From: Zygosaccharomyces rouxii
Lineage: Eukaryota; Ascomycota; Saccharomycetes; Saccharomycetales; Saccharomycetaceae
NCBI RefSeq assembly: GCF_000026365.1
Contig: NC_012990.1
Span: 620,001 to 684,000 of the forward strand
Reading direction: 5' to 3'
Length of the DNA stretch: 64,000 nucleotides
This document shows, piece by piece, positions 19,798-30,136 of this stretch; position 1 is the stretch's first letter; every line of letters starts with the position of its first letter. A program made the position numbers and the translations under genes. The notes beneath the pieces were generated by a model. The model was not told where the DNA came from, did no database searches, and saw only the letters and a list, made by a program, of their open reading frames with translations.

Positions 19798-21066
19798 TTA
19801 TTTGAAATGCTTGTAGAATGTTTCTAAATCCCTACTGGGTAGGCCGTAAACGGGGTTTATAGACTCCAGTCCTGAATTATCATCAGGGTTTATGGCAGAA
19901 GAGTTGATCTTTAAGGCGTTGGGTACACTTGGATCCAATTGGAAAGTGTTTTCAGTAATGGCAACACCCAGTAGTCCGTAATTCGTATGATAGAAATCTG
20001 GCTTAGTTCCGGGTTTATCTCTGATGCCTGGACGAGTAGTCATTTGGCAACATTTTAAAATATACTCCTTGAGTCCAGCTTTATCGATACAATTACCATG
20101 GCCATAAGCTTCTAGAATAGCTGCGGTCCCAGCGACCCAGAAACTGTAGCAGACATCTACCAATTTGTTACTCCGACCTGAAAGACCTTTCTCATCATTA
20201 TATTGTCTTTGACTACACCAATCTGCCAATTTTTCCACATTGATCGTATCTAAAGCTCCCAAAATAGCTAAACTAGCTACTGCACAGAAAGTGTATCCAC
20301 CGTGTGCTTCATCTTCATGAGGTACACCACCGAATCCACCTTCGTAATTTTGACAATGAACCAAAAATTCTACTACATTCTCACACAGCTCTTGTGTTAG
20401 TAAACCAAGTGTAGAGGCTACACTTATGGCACAGTATACACCTCTGGTATCGTATTCTCCGACCCTAAAGCAGGTTTGAAATCCGCCGTCTTCTCTCTTC
20501 AGTGTCAATAACCAATTATAAATGGAACTCCTGTTTATTTTATCCCAACAACCATCGGTATTATCACAGATCGCTAATGCATTAACAATGGCATAAGTAC
20601 CAGCAAGATGCGGCAGTTGTCCCATACCACCACCAAAGGGTCCCCCATGAGGATTAATTCTAAACACCTTCTCCTGGATACGACGTTGAGTCTCTCTCTC
20701 TAACCAACTCGGATTCATAACTCGAAGACCATTAGCTACCCAATAAAGTAGCCAAGGTGCTGATGCATCCAGTGCAACCATTCCTGGCGGCAATTGGTGG
20801 GAGAATGGAGAATCCAAAAACTTTTTATGGAACTCCTTATCTAATGTGTTCAAATCATCTCTTTCTAACAGTATTCTACATTCATGAATCAGCTTATCAC
20901 GGGCCTCTGTAGTCTCAGTTTCCATTTCTTTGACCATAGCTACAATGGATTGTTCTGATTCTGATGATGATTCCTCCTCAGAGGGGACAACTCTCTCAAT
21001 AGGTGACCGTTTTCTACCCAATAACTTGGCAGCAGGGTTCTTAGAACCGTTATCTTGGCTTGTCAT
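19798..21066 (-). CDS. RAM1: RAM1 protein farnesyltransferase beta subunit
   Basis: Catalytic zinc subunit of CaaX farnesyltransferase; modifies Ras and a-factor with Ram2. 422 residues (S. cerevisiae 431). Alpha-alpha barrel repeats show repeated Gly motifs (REDGGFQ, NYEGGFGG, EAHGGYTF). Zinc ligands are the Asp and Cys in DVCYSFW and the His in FYHTNYGLLG. An acidic N-terminal leader carries EEESSSESEQ. Confidence 0.96.
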   Translation of the reverse strand: MTSQDNGSKNPAAKLLGRKRSPIERVVPSEEESSSESEQSIVAMVKEMETETTEARDKLIHECRILLERDDLNTLDKEFHKKFLDSPFSHQLPPGMVALDASAPWLLYWVANGLRVMNPSWLERETQRRIQEKVFRINPHGGPFGGGMGQLPHLAGTYAIVNALAICDNTDGCWDKINRSSIYNWLLTLKREDGGFQTCFRVGEYDTRGVYCAISVASTLGLLTQELCENVVEFLVHCQNYEGGFGGVPHEDEAHGGYTFCAVASLAILGALDTINVEKLADWCSQRQYNDEKGLSGRSNKLVDVCYSFWVAGTAAILEAYGHGNCIDKAGLKEYILKCCQMTTRPGIRDKPGTKPDFYHTNYGLLGVAITENTFQLDPSVPNALKINSSAINPDDNSGLESINPVYGLPSRDLETFYKHFK

Positions 21067-21243
21067 AATGCCAGAACTTTATATAATGAGCTTAAGATGT
21101 CTTTGTGAGGCTCACTCTGGTTGTTCCATCATCCAGGTCGCTTGTTAAGGTAACATATTTTTTCATATTGGATCCTTATAATCAAAAATCTCATACCAAC
21201 TATAACATTTTAAGAGGTTTTAGAATGCGGTATATGAATTCCA

Positions 21244-23334
21244 ATGGATGATTGGAGGCTCTTGGACGAATTACGGCATTTGATTTACTTAGGTAATGGT
21301 CTTCAAGGGCGTGAGGAGGATCTCAATAGGTTGATTTCGGTGGCATCTAAGAGTAATGATATGGAACTGATAAAGTCGGTTTTAATCCTAAAAGAAGACT
21401 CTGACAATTTAAGTCCCAAACAAAAATTGCTCTGGTTGACTTCTAAACTTCGTGATAGACTTTATCCCCCACTGGCTGTTGATATAGCGGGTCCCTTACC
21501 TTGGAACAATGATTTAAGTCTCTCGAATACAAATGTTCACTACTGTTATGAAAGACATTTGAAAGGTGACTTAGAAGTTTTGGGTCTTTCACAGTGTCGA
21601 GATTTAGAAGATTGCTCCTTTGTAGCTTCTTTGATAAGCATAAAGAATCAAAGGGTTCCTTTCCCAAGAATTAAACAAGTCAATGATCATCTGTACCACG
21701 TCAATTTGCATTTTAACGGTTGTGACCGACGGCTTGTGTCTGTGGATACTTCGAAAGTGCCCACAAATGATGAAGGCTACCAATTGAGTCTCCTAAGTGA
21801 CAAGATAATGGATAAAATTGTGGAGATGGCTTACCTACAGGTTAAATCTGGCTCTTATGCTACGACTGGATCAAATACTGCGGTGGATACATTTTTGTTA
21901 ACTGGTTACGTTCCAGAAGTGAAATCTACAGACAATATCTCTTCAATTCAAGAGGCCGTTAGCTGTTTCAAAACTGGTAGTTGTTTGTTAGCGCTAGGAA
22001 CTGGTCAGCAAGCAACCAACCTTGATGCGCCTCTTATAAGAAACCACGATTATCCAGTGATTGATGTAGATCTACGTCAGGGAATAGCAGTTTTGCAGGA
22101 TCCCCTTGATCCATATCTACATCTACAAACAGCTTTAGAGGATTTCATTGAAAATTACGAGCAGTTATACGTCAATTGGTGTACAGACAAGCTGTTTGCA
22201 TTTGAGAAAACTCTAGAGTTTTTTTACAATTTTGCAAAATGTGATAAATTTAATACTGCAATGAATAAGCAATTATTTCTTCTGGAAAATGGTTCAGACT
22301 CTGAGCAAGACGTCTGGTTACTATTAGAGTCTCACTTGCAATCGGAGAAATCCATAGCCTATCTACAGGAATTACCCAGAGATGTTTTATCTTCGGCGGG
22401 GGCGCCTCATGAAGGAGCCTGTGACATCGGGTTACAACTTTTAAAATTGAAATTGAGCCCTAGATCGACCAAAAGATTCTTTTGTCATTCTTCTAAAAGC
22501 AATGCATTTACAATCCACCTTTATTCAAATTCTTCTTCAGTAAACATAGTCAGATGGAGCGCGGACAAATGTACCAAGATTTTAGAATGTAAAGCCAATA
22601 ATTTAGAACAATGCTACATGGGATCGCCATTCTACTACAAAAATCCCACTTTCCAATTAGAAATTGTTCATTCTGAGGCTAGACAGTTTCCCCTAAACTT
22701 GCAGCTACTCTCGGAAAACTGTCAAGATATGGTGAATCTTCAATTATACCATCTGAAAGACCATTCTTTGCAAAAGCCCATTTTTGCAGATCCCAACTAT
22801 ACTCAGCAGAGGTACGACAAGTCTTTCGTTCTACTCTCGACCAATGTTCCTTACAAATTGGTGTGCTCTTCTTACTCCAACAAATCAGAGCACTCTTATA
22901 GATTACAAGTATCACCAAGTGATGATCAATTATTATTGCCCCATATTCAGATTAAACAAATTTATATGCAATTTGGTGGTCTGCCGTTCCAATTGGAAAG
23001 GAAAATACCTTGTACAAAGAACAAAGTACTAATCCCGTTTGCTACATCGACAAATACTACCTGTTTCATACGTGTGGTTCCCCCAACGTTCTCATCATTG
23101 ATGAGAATGCGTTTGGCTGTCTGCGATAAATGTGGTAACCCCCTTCGCAGTGCACAATTTTCCCAACCTCCAGCTCCAGGTGGTATGGTAATTGATGACT
23201 GGAAATCTACGGGACCAGCTCAATATATCCTAGTAATCGATTTTGATGGACCTGAAACAGATTTGAGTTCATCTCATTTCACTATGTGTATCGGTTCCTC
23301 TAAGAAAATCATGATCGACGGACGTTATTGTTAA
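21244..23334 (+). CDS. RIM13: RIM13 calpain-like protease
   Basis: PalB-type cysteine protease that processes Rim101 in the alkaline-pH pathway on endosomes with Rim20 and Snf7. 696 residues (S. cerevisiae 727). The catalytic Cys is at 124 in LEDCSFVASL and the His at 268 in RNHDYPVI. Where calpains have Asn in an NP motif, this protein reads QDPLDPY (Asp287). C-terminal calpain-III-type beta domains follow. It is YMR154C by position, inserted between the chromosome IV genes RAM1 and NUR1. Confidence 0.92.
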   Translation: MDDWRLLDELRHLIYLGNGLQGREEDLNRLISVASKSNDMELIKSVLILKEDSDNLSPKQKLLWLTSKLRDRLYPPLAVDIAGPLPWNNDLSLSNTNVHYCYERHLKGDLEVLGLSQCRDLEDCSFVASLISIKNQRVPFPRIKQVNDHLYHVNLHFNGCDRRLVSVDTSKVPTNDEGYQLSLLSDKIMDKIVEMAYLQVKSGSYATTGSNTAVDTFLLTGYVPEVKSTDNISSIQEAVSCFKTGSCLLALGTGQQATNLDAPLIRNHDYPVIDVDLRQGIAVLQDPLDPYLHLQTALEDFIENYEQLYVNWCTDKLFAFEKTLEFFYNFAKCDKFNTAMNKQLFLLENGSDSEQDVWLLLESHLQSEKSIAYLQELPRDVLSSAGAPHEGACDIGLQLLKLKLSPRSTKRFFCHSSKSNAFTIHLYSNSSSVNIVRWSADKCTKILECKANNLEQCYMGSPFYYKNPTFQLEIVHSEARQFPLNLQLLSENCQDMVNLQLYHLKDHSLQKPIFADPNYTQQRYDKSFVLLSTNVPYKLVCSSYSNKSEHSYRLQVSPSDDQLLLPHIQIKQIYMQFGGLPFQLERKIPCTKNKVLIPFATSTNTTCFIRVVPPTFSSLMRMRLAVCDKCGNPLRSAQFSQPPAPGGMVIDDWKSTGPAQYILVIDFDGPETDLSSSHFTMCIGSSKKIMIDGRYC

Positions 23335-23464
23335 AGGGTCCTCAAAGCTCATCAATCTCTAAAGGTACTACGACTTCACCATCAGTCTAAAGGGAAAAGT
23401 AATTGAAAAAAAAAAGGATTGTCATTTGGAGCTAGATTTGGATTTGGAGGTGTTCATTTTGTCC

Positions 23465-25000
23465 ATGTCACTGCGTATTTCGAAAGACGTCTCTGTCTCT
23501 GTGAATACAGCTGATTTGTTGCCCGAAGATGATGGATTCGATAGAGTTGATGGTGATAACCGTGGTTGGTTTAGTGTATTTCTAGGACTCTTCAACACAC
23601 ATCCTTCTGATTGGAATATCGCTTTAAATGAGGCTATAGAGACTATTGATTGGGATTCTAAGTCTATTACATTGGCTCAACCTTTGGGAAATTTTTTTAC
23701 TTTTGCATTTTATGTGGTCAGATTACTTCAATTGAGTTTGATTAAGCCCAATTTGAGTAGGATTAATGAGAAAACTGACCACTTTGATCTTTCGAAATCT
23801 GAGATGTTGAAGAAATATGAGTATTTGTACCATTTCACCAATGATAAAAATCAATCCGTTGGGAACGTATACTACAGGTTTTTGGGAAGGTTGGGAAAAT
23901 TTTTCGATATTTGTATTGTGCTTCTCACATTTACCAATGGTTTCATTACCTATAAATTTTTTTGGGGGAATTTTAAGATGTATTGTCTATTTTATTTGAA
24001 AAAGGGACCTCATCTGAGGAACGTTACTAAGGCTTCTTTACAAAAATTGGGACAGGATGATGATGATGGATCTCTATGGTCCTCCCTACGGTATTTTTGG
24101 AATGGAACTAAGGATAAAGAGGGGAGTACTGATGATAGGGATGATGACGATGGTGATATACATTATAAATTATTCAAATGGACACCTTCGCAATTCATAA
24201 CCATGCTTTTCGTCTCCTTTGCCCCTACGGCCGTCGTCTTTCTATTGTTTACAGAAGTTTCATTCCTTACTTTGATCGCGGTGATCGTCCATCAGTGGGT
24301 TCTTCACCGTTTAGTAATTGATTGTTACGGCAACAGGCTTGTGCATGAATCCGTCATTGCCAGCGCAAATCTAGCTGAAGTAGAAGCTAAGTTTGTTAAA
24401 CCTCGAATGTCTAAAAAGGTTCAAGATGTTGCTATAGACTGCACACCCCATGGTGATGGAATGGTTAAATTTTATCCTGCATTGACTACAAACAGATCTC
24501 ACATTTTCCAAACACATTCTCTAACAGGAGAATTGATAACAGAAACCTTTAACCCATCAACCAAAGAATTTGAGGATTTACAGACAGAGGGAACTACACA
24601 CAATGTGATAAGGACAGCGCCCTATGCTGCTGGGGATTTACTTCACAGGGATCCATATTGGTATCAGAGAAATATGATCATGAGGGATGTAGCGCATCGT
24701 CCTTACTTTCACAGCAGAGAAGTAAGCCCGACGAGGTACCATCCTTCGAGAATAAGTCCCCGTCCTGGTCAATATTCGCCGTTAGTGTCATCGACATCTG
24801 GAATGTCGACACCGTTAATGAGACCTGATAGATCTCCATTCCTAAACACAAGGCCTTCTTTAGGAGAACGGGAAGAATTATTCCACAGAGGCAATTCTAG
24901 GAGTCCATTACGACAACCCATTGAGAACTTCAAATCGTTGGATCGATCTTCTGATTCTCAAAGCCCCATAAGGAGGCATAATGGGGATTCGGATGCTTAA
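23465..25000 (+). CDS. NUR1: NUR1 nuclear-rim protein
   Basis: Inner-nuclear-membrane protein that anchors rDNA and telomeres with Heh1 and cohibin. 511 residues from the ATG at 23465 (MSLRISKDVS); an upstream TTG extension was rejected. Hydrophobic segments lie near 76-92, 146-168 and 244-283. Asp-rich linker at about 197-231. A Ser/Pro/Arg-rich C-terminal tail with many SP sites (about 420-511) fits regulation by phosphorylation. It is YDL089W in order. Confidence 0.92.
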   Translation: MSLRISKDVSVSVNTADLLPEDDGFDRVDGDNRGWFSVFLGLFNTHPSDWNIALNEAIETIDWDSKSITLAQPLGNFFTFAFYVVRLLQLSLIKPNLSRINEKTDHFDLSKSEMLKKYEYLYHFTNDKNQSVGNVYYRFLGRLGKFFDICIVLLTFTNGFITYKFFWGNFKMYCLFYLKKGPHLRNVTKASLQKLGQDDDDGSLWSSLRYFWNGTKDKEGSTDDRDDDDGDIHYKLFKWTPSQFITMLFVSFAPTAVVFLLFTEVSFLTLIAVIVHQWVLHRLVIDCYGNRLVHESVIASANLAEVEAKFVKPRMSKKVQDVAIDCTPHGDGMVKFYPALTTNRSHIFQTHSLTGELITETFNPSTKEFEDLQTEGTTHNVIRTAPYAAGDLLHRDPYWYQRNMIMRDVAHRPYFHSREVSPTRYHPSRISPRPGQYSPLVSSTSGMSTPLMRPDRSPFLNTRPSLGEREELFHRGNSRSPLRQPIENFKSLDRSSDSQSPIRRHNGDSDA

Positions 25001-25072
25001 ATATTAGTTTTCAAAGTTCTGTATAGAAATTAATTAGAACACAACATATAGTTAAGAGTAAATTGGACGGGA

Positions 25073-26500
25073 TTACAATTCGTTCCAGCCAAATAGCCAA
25101 TTATTCACCTTATGCAAAACACTAGATTGTTTCCGGTTATTCTCCTCCTGTTGTCGCATCTTTTGCTCAAGACTTCTTAAAAAGTAATGATTGTCAGCGG
25201 CGCCGTTATGAACAAACAGAGATTTTCCATCTTTGATATCGAGTCTTCGCGTAGGGTGTGCGACTTTAGAATGATCTAGTAGATTGTTGGCAGTATTCTT
25301 CGTTGGTGAAAGACCTTTTCTATCTTGCTTACCATTGACAAATTGTTGAGGGCTAGTTACACTTGATACATCTTCACCATTTTCAAATACATCAGGACCA
25401 TTGTCAGCTAAAGTTGAGGGAGCTACGGAAAAGTTCAAATTGCCAATATCATCTTCCTTTTCAATCTTACAAGAAGCCAATTGTTCCACTGCTCTTTTGT
25501 TGTAAGGAACGCAACCAATTAGAGATCCCCCGTAAACAAGGCCGTTCTCTTCTAAAGCACGCAAAGCTGAAGGCGGCGAATCATAAGTTAGTTTTACCCA
25601 ACCGTCACCAGTAAAAATTGGATATTTTCTACCTGGTTTTGAACCGTGAAGTCTTAGAGTTGCAGTATTTATACCAGATGAACTTCTTAGCACTTCAAAA
25701 TCTTCTAGAATGTAGCCAAATTTAGAGAAATGAGTAATTATCAAATTTGAAATCGATTCTGGATATCCAAATACAATAACTGCACTTTCATTATGAGTTT
25801 GTCCTAAATTTTCACCAACATCATTACCACCACTCTCAGGTCTGATTTGAGTGTTGGTTTTCGCAACCGAACCTTTATCAAATGCATTGAATTCAGTACC
25901 AGTGCTGATACCTTTTTTAATGCTAGATGATGAAGACTGAGATGCAACTTGAGTGTCATTGGGTAAAAGCGAATTAGAATTCAATTGTGGTAAAGTAGTA
26001 CCGAATTCATCTTCCCTTTGCCAATCGTAAAGCGATATACTTGGTGGAGCCTCATTAGAATCTATTAGAATGCCAGTATTCTTTTCAACGTTAGTTGTAG
26101 GTTTGGCAATTTGTGAAGATTGAAATCCACCAGCATTTCTCTTTGTACCAAATGCAATACTGTTAAACCCAGAGCGTACTGTAGATGAACCACTGTCGTT
26201 ATCTGCTTGTGAAGAATCTGCAGATGGGGATCTCTTGGTGGTTCTCTTAACTATCGATTGTGGAATAGCCCTTTTCTTTGGATTGTTGAACCATTCTGGT
26301 TCTCTTTGGGTCTGTAATCCGTTTGTAGAGCTACCACTTACACTTAGAAGTGACTGGGGTTGTTGCTGAGAGGTTGTAGTTGGATTTAAAGGTTGATATG
26401 GATTTTGTTGTTGTAGTTGCTGAGGTTGTTGTTGTGGGAAATTCACTGAAACATTGGCAAATCTACTACCGTTTGCACTTGGGTTTTGTGTGGCAAACAT
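25073..26500 (-). CDS. NUP53: NUP53/ASM4 nucleoporin
   Basis: Linker nucleoporin of the Nup170 subcomplex. It is single copy here at the point where YDL088C (ASM4/NUP59) and YMR153W (NUP53) positions coincide. 475 residues, equal to S. cerevisiae NUP53. A Gln/Asn-rich N-terminus leads to an RRM-like MPPN domain at about 240-345 (AVIVFGYPESISNLI). The C-terminal amphipathic helix KVNNWLFGWNEL is the membrane-binding tail. FG repeats are sparse. Confidence 0.93.
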   Translation of the reverse strand: MFATQNPSANGSRFANVSVNFPQQQPQQLQQQNPYQPLNPTTTSQQQPQSLLSVSGSSTNGLQTQREPEWFNNPKKRAIPQSIVKRTTKRSPSADSSQADNDSGSSTVRSGFNSIAFGTKRNAGGFQSSQIAKPTTNVEKNTGILIDSNEAPPSISLYDWQREDEFGTTLPQLNSNSLLPNDTQVASQSSSSSIKKGISTGTEFNAFDKGSVAKTNTQIRPESGGNDVGENLGQTHNESAVIVFGYPESISNLIITHFSKFGYILEDFEVLRSSSGINTATLRLHGSKPGRKYPIFTGDGWVKLTYDSPPSALRALEENGLVYGGSLIGCVPYNKRAVEQLASCKIEKEDDIGNLNFSVAPSTLADNGPDVFENGEDVSSVTSPQQFVNGKQDRKGLSPTKNTANNLLDHSKVAHPTRRLDIKDGKSLFVHNGAADNHYFLRSLEQKMRQQEENNRKQSSVLHKVNNWLFGWNEL

Positions 26501-26728
26501 TAGTGCAAGCTAATAATTGATACAACCTAGGCAGATCGCAGATTCAAGCCCTTTTCCACCTGTTTTCACGATGTCGAAATTGTCTTGAATACTTTACGTT
26601 TGATTCTTCTATATTGCATATTAAATGAAAAATTTCGGGTAATGAAATAATAGAGGAACTTAGCATTGAAATTATACAAGAATAAAAATAAAAATAGGTT
26701 TTCACTAACAATATTTATTTCAATTGAA

Positions 26729-27823
26729 TCATTTTTCTCCATTGATTTTTATAACCACCTTACCTTTAGCCTTGTTAGACTTTAACCTGTCCATGGCCTT
26801 TTGATAATCATCGAAATTGTAGACGGAATCAATCTTGGGAGCATACTTGCCATCTGCAATTAATTTGGCACCTAGATCCATGTACTCTCTTTTACAGGGC
26901 AGCGTCTCGAGTGCGTAGTTGTAACCTCTGAAGGGGTTAGCTGCCCTGAATAAAGAACGAGCGCTTGATATGTTAAATGGATGTTTGTTGAAATTGTTCT
27001 TGTAATCACCGGAAATGCTAATGTAGTATGAATTCTCAGATTTGGGCTTCAAAAATTTGTCCATGACAGGGAAGAAATCATTGTTACCGACAGAATCAAA
27101 GATTAGGTCGAACTTTTCATTTCTCAAAGTGCCCACTAGCAGTTTACCCACTTCTTCGGTCAAAGGGCCCTGATCGTAAGGAACCAAATGATCGAAGCCA
27201 GCAGCTTTATTGTGTTCAAAAGATTGACTTGAACAAATACCAACGACGGTCCCTACATTTAAAACATTCTTGGCTATGTGGACCAATGCATAAGACACTG
27301 AAGTAGACGCACCAATGACCAAAATTTTGGAATCAGGACCCAGTTTTTGGCCATAATCAAATAGTGCCGTGTGAGCAGTACCAAACACTAATGGCCATGC
27401 GGCGTTTAAGGTGAAAGGATCGTATTTGGTGTCCAATTTGGTGGTATCGTGAATGTGAGCAATAGCCTTCTGCACACTTGGATCTAAAATCAAATAGTCA
27501 CTTAACGTACCTTGTTCACCATATATGTGAGCGAAATTTCCTACAACTCTGTCATTGATTTTCCATTCGGGATCTACTTTATCACCTGCTTTTACAATAA
27601 CACCAGCATAGTCTCGAGAAAAAGTCTTGGGGCTAGAATTAAACGGTAGTTTAAATGCAAGGTTATGAACCATTACATCGATAGGGTTCAGAGAAGCGGC
27701 ATGGATCTTAATGACAATTTCCGTATCCTTGAAGCAGCGATCCAAATCAAGTTCCTTGGTAGTAATCGTCGCAGGAGTTTTGTTATTGATAAATGTAACG
27801 GCACGGTTGATAACTTTACTCAT
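26729..27823 (-). CDS. YIM1: YIM1 medium-chain dehydrogenase/reductase
   Basis: MDR-family protein of lipid droplets and mitochondria in S. cerevisiae, linked to DNA-damage response; substrate unknown. 364 residues (S. cerevisiae 365). The start is the ATG at 27823 ([11 protein letters not shown]). GroES-like N-terminal domain with [12 protein letters not shown] and [16 protein letters not shown]; Rossmann motif [17 protein letters not shown]. No catalytic zinc cysteines are evident, as expected for the quinone-reductase-like branch. Confidence 0.93.
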
Positions 27824-27964
27824 TATGATTATGGGAACTACCAGGCCTCTCGAAATTATCCAACTGTTTGTATACTTCGTTGGTTCTATCGAGCCCGTTA
27901 AGATCTTCCATATCACATAAGCCTTTCTTGTTCAGGGTAACGCTCATGGTACGTCGTCATAGAC

Positions 27965-28702
27965 TTATGAGTTCTTCAATCGTTGATCCATTGAGTCCAA
28001 TTCACTTCTCATTTTGACGTATCCTAAATGAATTTTACCCATGAAATGATCCGCTAATCTTCTATCGGTATCCAATCTCGAAAGATATGCACCACATACT
28101 TCACAGACTTGAAGTTTCTGTTGAGCACTCTGGCCAACATTTTCCGTCATGTTTTTTACTTTCTTACCCACTTCTACCCTCTTGGATTGTAATTCCTGTA
28201 AATTTCTGGCTTGAATCATAGCTTGTGACACTTCGTTAGCTCTAATCAGAGATTCTATCTCCTGAATCATGAGTCCAATTCTACTGTCCAAGACATCTAG
28301 TTCTGAAGTCACTTCTTGAATCCTAGCGCGTTCCTCTGGAGTATGTTCCAATTTCTTTAGTGCTATAGCAACTTGGCCATTACAATCGTAAATGAACTTG
28401 TGTAAGATAGCATAGTACTCTTGTTCGAATTCTGGGAATTGTTTACCGCGTTTTCTCTCCCTCTCATATTGCAACTTGTGTTTAGCTAAATGGATTTGTG
28501 GACATCTACCCATACTCTGCTTAGTTCCTTGAAACAAATCGTAGGGACATTCACCAACCAGGTACGATTTACAGATCTTTGGATCGTATAGTCCGAGGTC
28601 TCTCCGTTTGTAACCGTAACTGGGCCTATTTTGAATTTTGTTAGGGTCCCTGCCCATTAGCTGCTTGAGCAGCTTACGTTGTTCAGTAGCTGAAGAACCC
28701 AT
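27965..28702 (-). CDS. LUC7: LUC7 U1 snRNP protein
   Basis: U1 snRNP subunit that helps 5' splice-site choice. 245 residues (S. cerevisiae 261). A CCCH finger (CKSYLVGECPYDLF..CPQIH) near residues 38-70, a helical/coiled middle, and a C2H2-type finger (CEVCGAYLSRLDTDRR..H..H) near 197-225. The long Arg/Ser tail of other Luc7 proteins is absent. It is YDL087C in order. Confidence 0.96.
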   Translation of the reverse strand: MGSSATEQRKLLKQLMGRDPNKIQNRPSYGYKRRDLGLYDPKICKSYLVGECPYDLFQGTKQSMGRCPQIHLAKHKLQYERERKRGKQFPEFEQEYYAILHKFIYDCNGQVAIALKKLEHTPEERARIQEVTSELDVLDSRIGLMIQEIESLIRANEVSQAMIQARNLQELQSKRVEVGKKVKNMTENVGQSAQQKLQVCEVCGAYLSRLDTDRRLADHFMGKIHLGYVKMRSELDSMDQRLKNS

Positions 28703-29193
28703 TATCAGCTTTCCAAATATCTTAATAGTTTACGATGCTTCTTGATAGTTATGGTTAAGGTGTTGGTTTAATACCATTGTTGAGCGCGGTGTCAATGACA
28801 GAAAATACCAATGAGGAAACGACGACACACTAATACTTTACGAAAGGAACCAGCATCATAGCTGTTTTAATATATTTTGTAATATTCTTGAAATTGTCAA
28901 GTATTTTAAGATACCTTTGAATTTGCTACACGCATTTTATTTTGTAAGTTATTGCATTTTTACTTGTACTTGCAAAATGATTTATTCAAAAGCTTCCAGA
29001 AGATGTTGTCTGATTTTATCTTAATTCTACCTCTTCTGTCGAATCGATACGATAACTCTTATTTCTAAATTCTCTAACATAGTTTGACTATGCATTTTCG
29101 AATATTTTATGTACATATAGTATAATCGATATTTTCAATATTAATGTCGCCTTCACCATCAATGATAACGACACAATAAGTAAACCAAAGACT
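28703..29193. other. AT-rich gap between LUC7 and the SDR gene
   Basis: 491 bp, divergent promoter region with a very A/T-rich core (28860-29150). T-rich words such as TTTTATTTTGT resemble, but do not match exactly, the ARS consensus. No gene is visible. Confidence 0.4.
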
Positions 29194-30048
29194 ATGATCT
29201 CTCAAAAGTTGTATAAGTTTGCCAATTTAATTTATGGTATCGTTGGAAGTGGAAAGAAACTAGAATCTACTGATACAGTTCTCATCCTAGGCGGTTCCAA
29301 CGGTCTAGGTAAAGACATATGTACACAATTGTGTCAAAACGAGATAAAAGTGATTAATGTGGACACACAGGACACTAGTATCCCGCTAATGGGCAAATGC
29401 TATACATTTATTCCTTGTAAGAGCTTTGCAGAAACCCACAGTGTGCAAGAAGCCATGCAAGCGGTAAAATCTCTGGTCCAACCGATTACCATTCTGATTA
29501 ATAATGTACAAAGGGATTTCAAAAGTGTCTATCAAATGGAAGAGCCTTTGAGTCCTCTAGATGAATCGATCGATCAGTTCAAAGAATGTGTAGCGGCCAA
29601 TTTGACGAATGTAATGATTGCCACAAAGTTCTTCCTCGAGCAATTGGTCCCTCAAAGTGTTTGTTTGACTGGAAATAAAAGTCAAGACTATTATCTGGTC
29701 AATTTAAGTTCTATCTTGACTTTAAACGTCCCAGAACAGGCATCTCATTACGTCTCTTCTAAGGCCGCCCTCAATCAATTCCACGATTCATTGACTTCTG
29801 AGTTAAAATCCAGTAGACACAAAAAAGTCCATTATAAGACTCTATTAGTCTTTCTGCCATTCAGTAAGGATTACCTTATATGGAATCAATCGACATCTTG
29901 TCTATCTCAACAACTCATCGACTGTCTACATGACGGTAGGAAAGGTGACGTACTACTAAGAATAGACGATTCACCTCTAACCGCTTTTAAAGTGAGTGCC
30001 TCTGGTAGCTGTAGATTCAGTAATATGGTATCTAAGTGGAAACAGTGA
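29194..30048 (+). CDS. Short-chain dehydrogenase/reductase, orphan in synteny
   Basis: 284-residue SDR-fold protein. The cofactor motif is LGGSNGLGKD (residues 32-41). The usual NNAG is changed to NNVQ. The catalytic Ser lies in VNLSSILTL and the YxxxK motif is YVSSKAAL. The short hydrophobic N-terminus (KFANLIYGIVG) may bind a membrane. S. cerevisiae has no gene between LUC7 and IMP1; a TDA5/YLR426W relative or a lost ancestral gene is possible. The substrate cannot be inferred. Confidence 0.75.
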   Translation: MISQKLYKFANLIYGIVGSGKKLESTDTVLILGGSNGLGKDICTQLCQNEIKVINVDTQDTSIPLMGKCYTFIPCKSFAETHSVQEAMQAVKSLVQPITILINNVQRDFKSVYQMEEPLSPLDESIDQFKECVAANLTNVMIATKFFLEQLVPQSVCLTGNKSQDYYLVNLSSILTLNVPEQASHYVSSKAALNQFHDSLTSELKSSRHKKVHYKTLLVFLPFSKDYLIWNQSTSCLSQQLIDCLHDGRKGDVLLRIDDSPLTAFKVSASGSCRFSNMVSKWKQ

Positions 30049-30136
30049 ATAGTATTTTGTATACAGTATTAAGGTTAGTTATCGATTAAACCTTTCGTGA
30101 AAACTGAAATACAACTAAACGAAGTAAAGTACGTCG

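Noticed and set aside
28921..28960. ARS consensus in the A/T-rich LUC7/SDR gap
   Set aside because: Only partial matches to WTTTAYRTTTW, and the consensus in this species is unknown.
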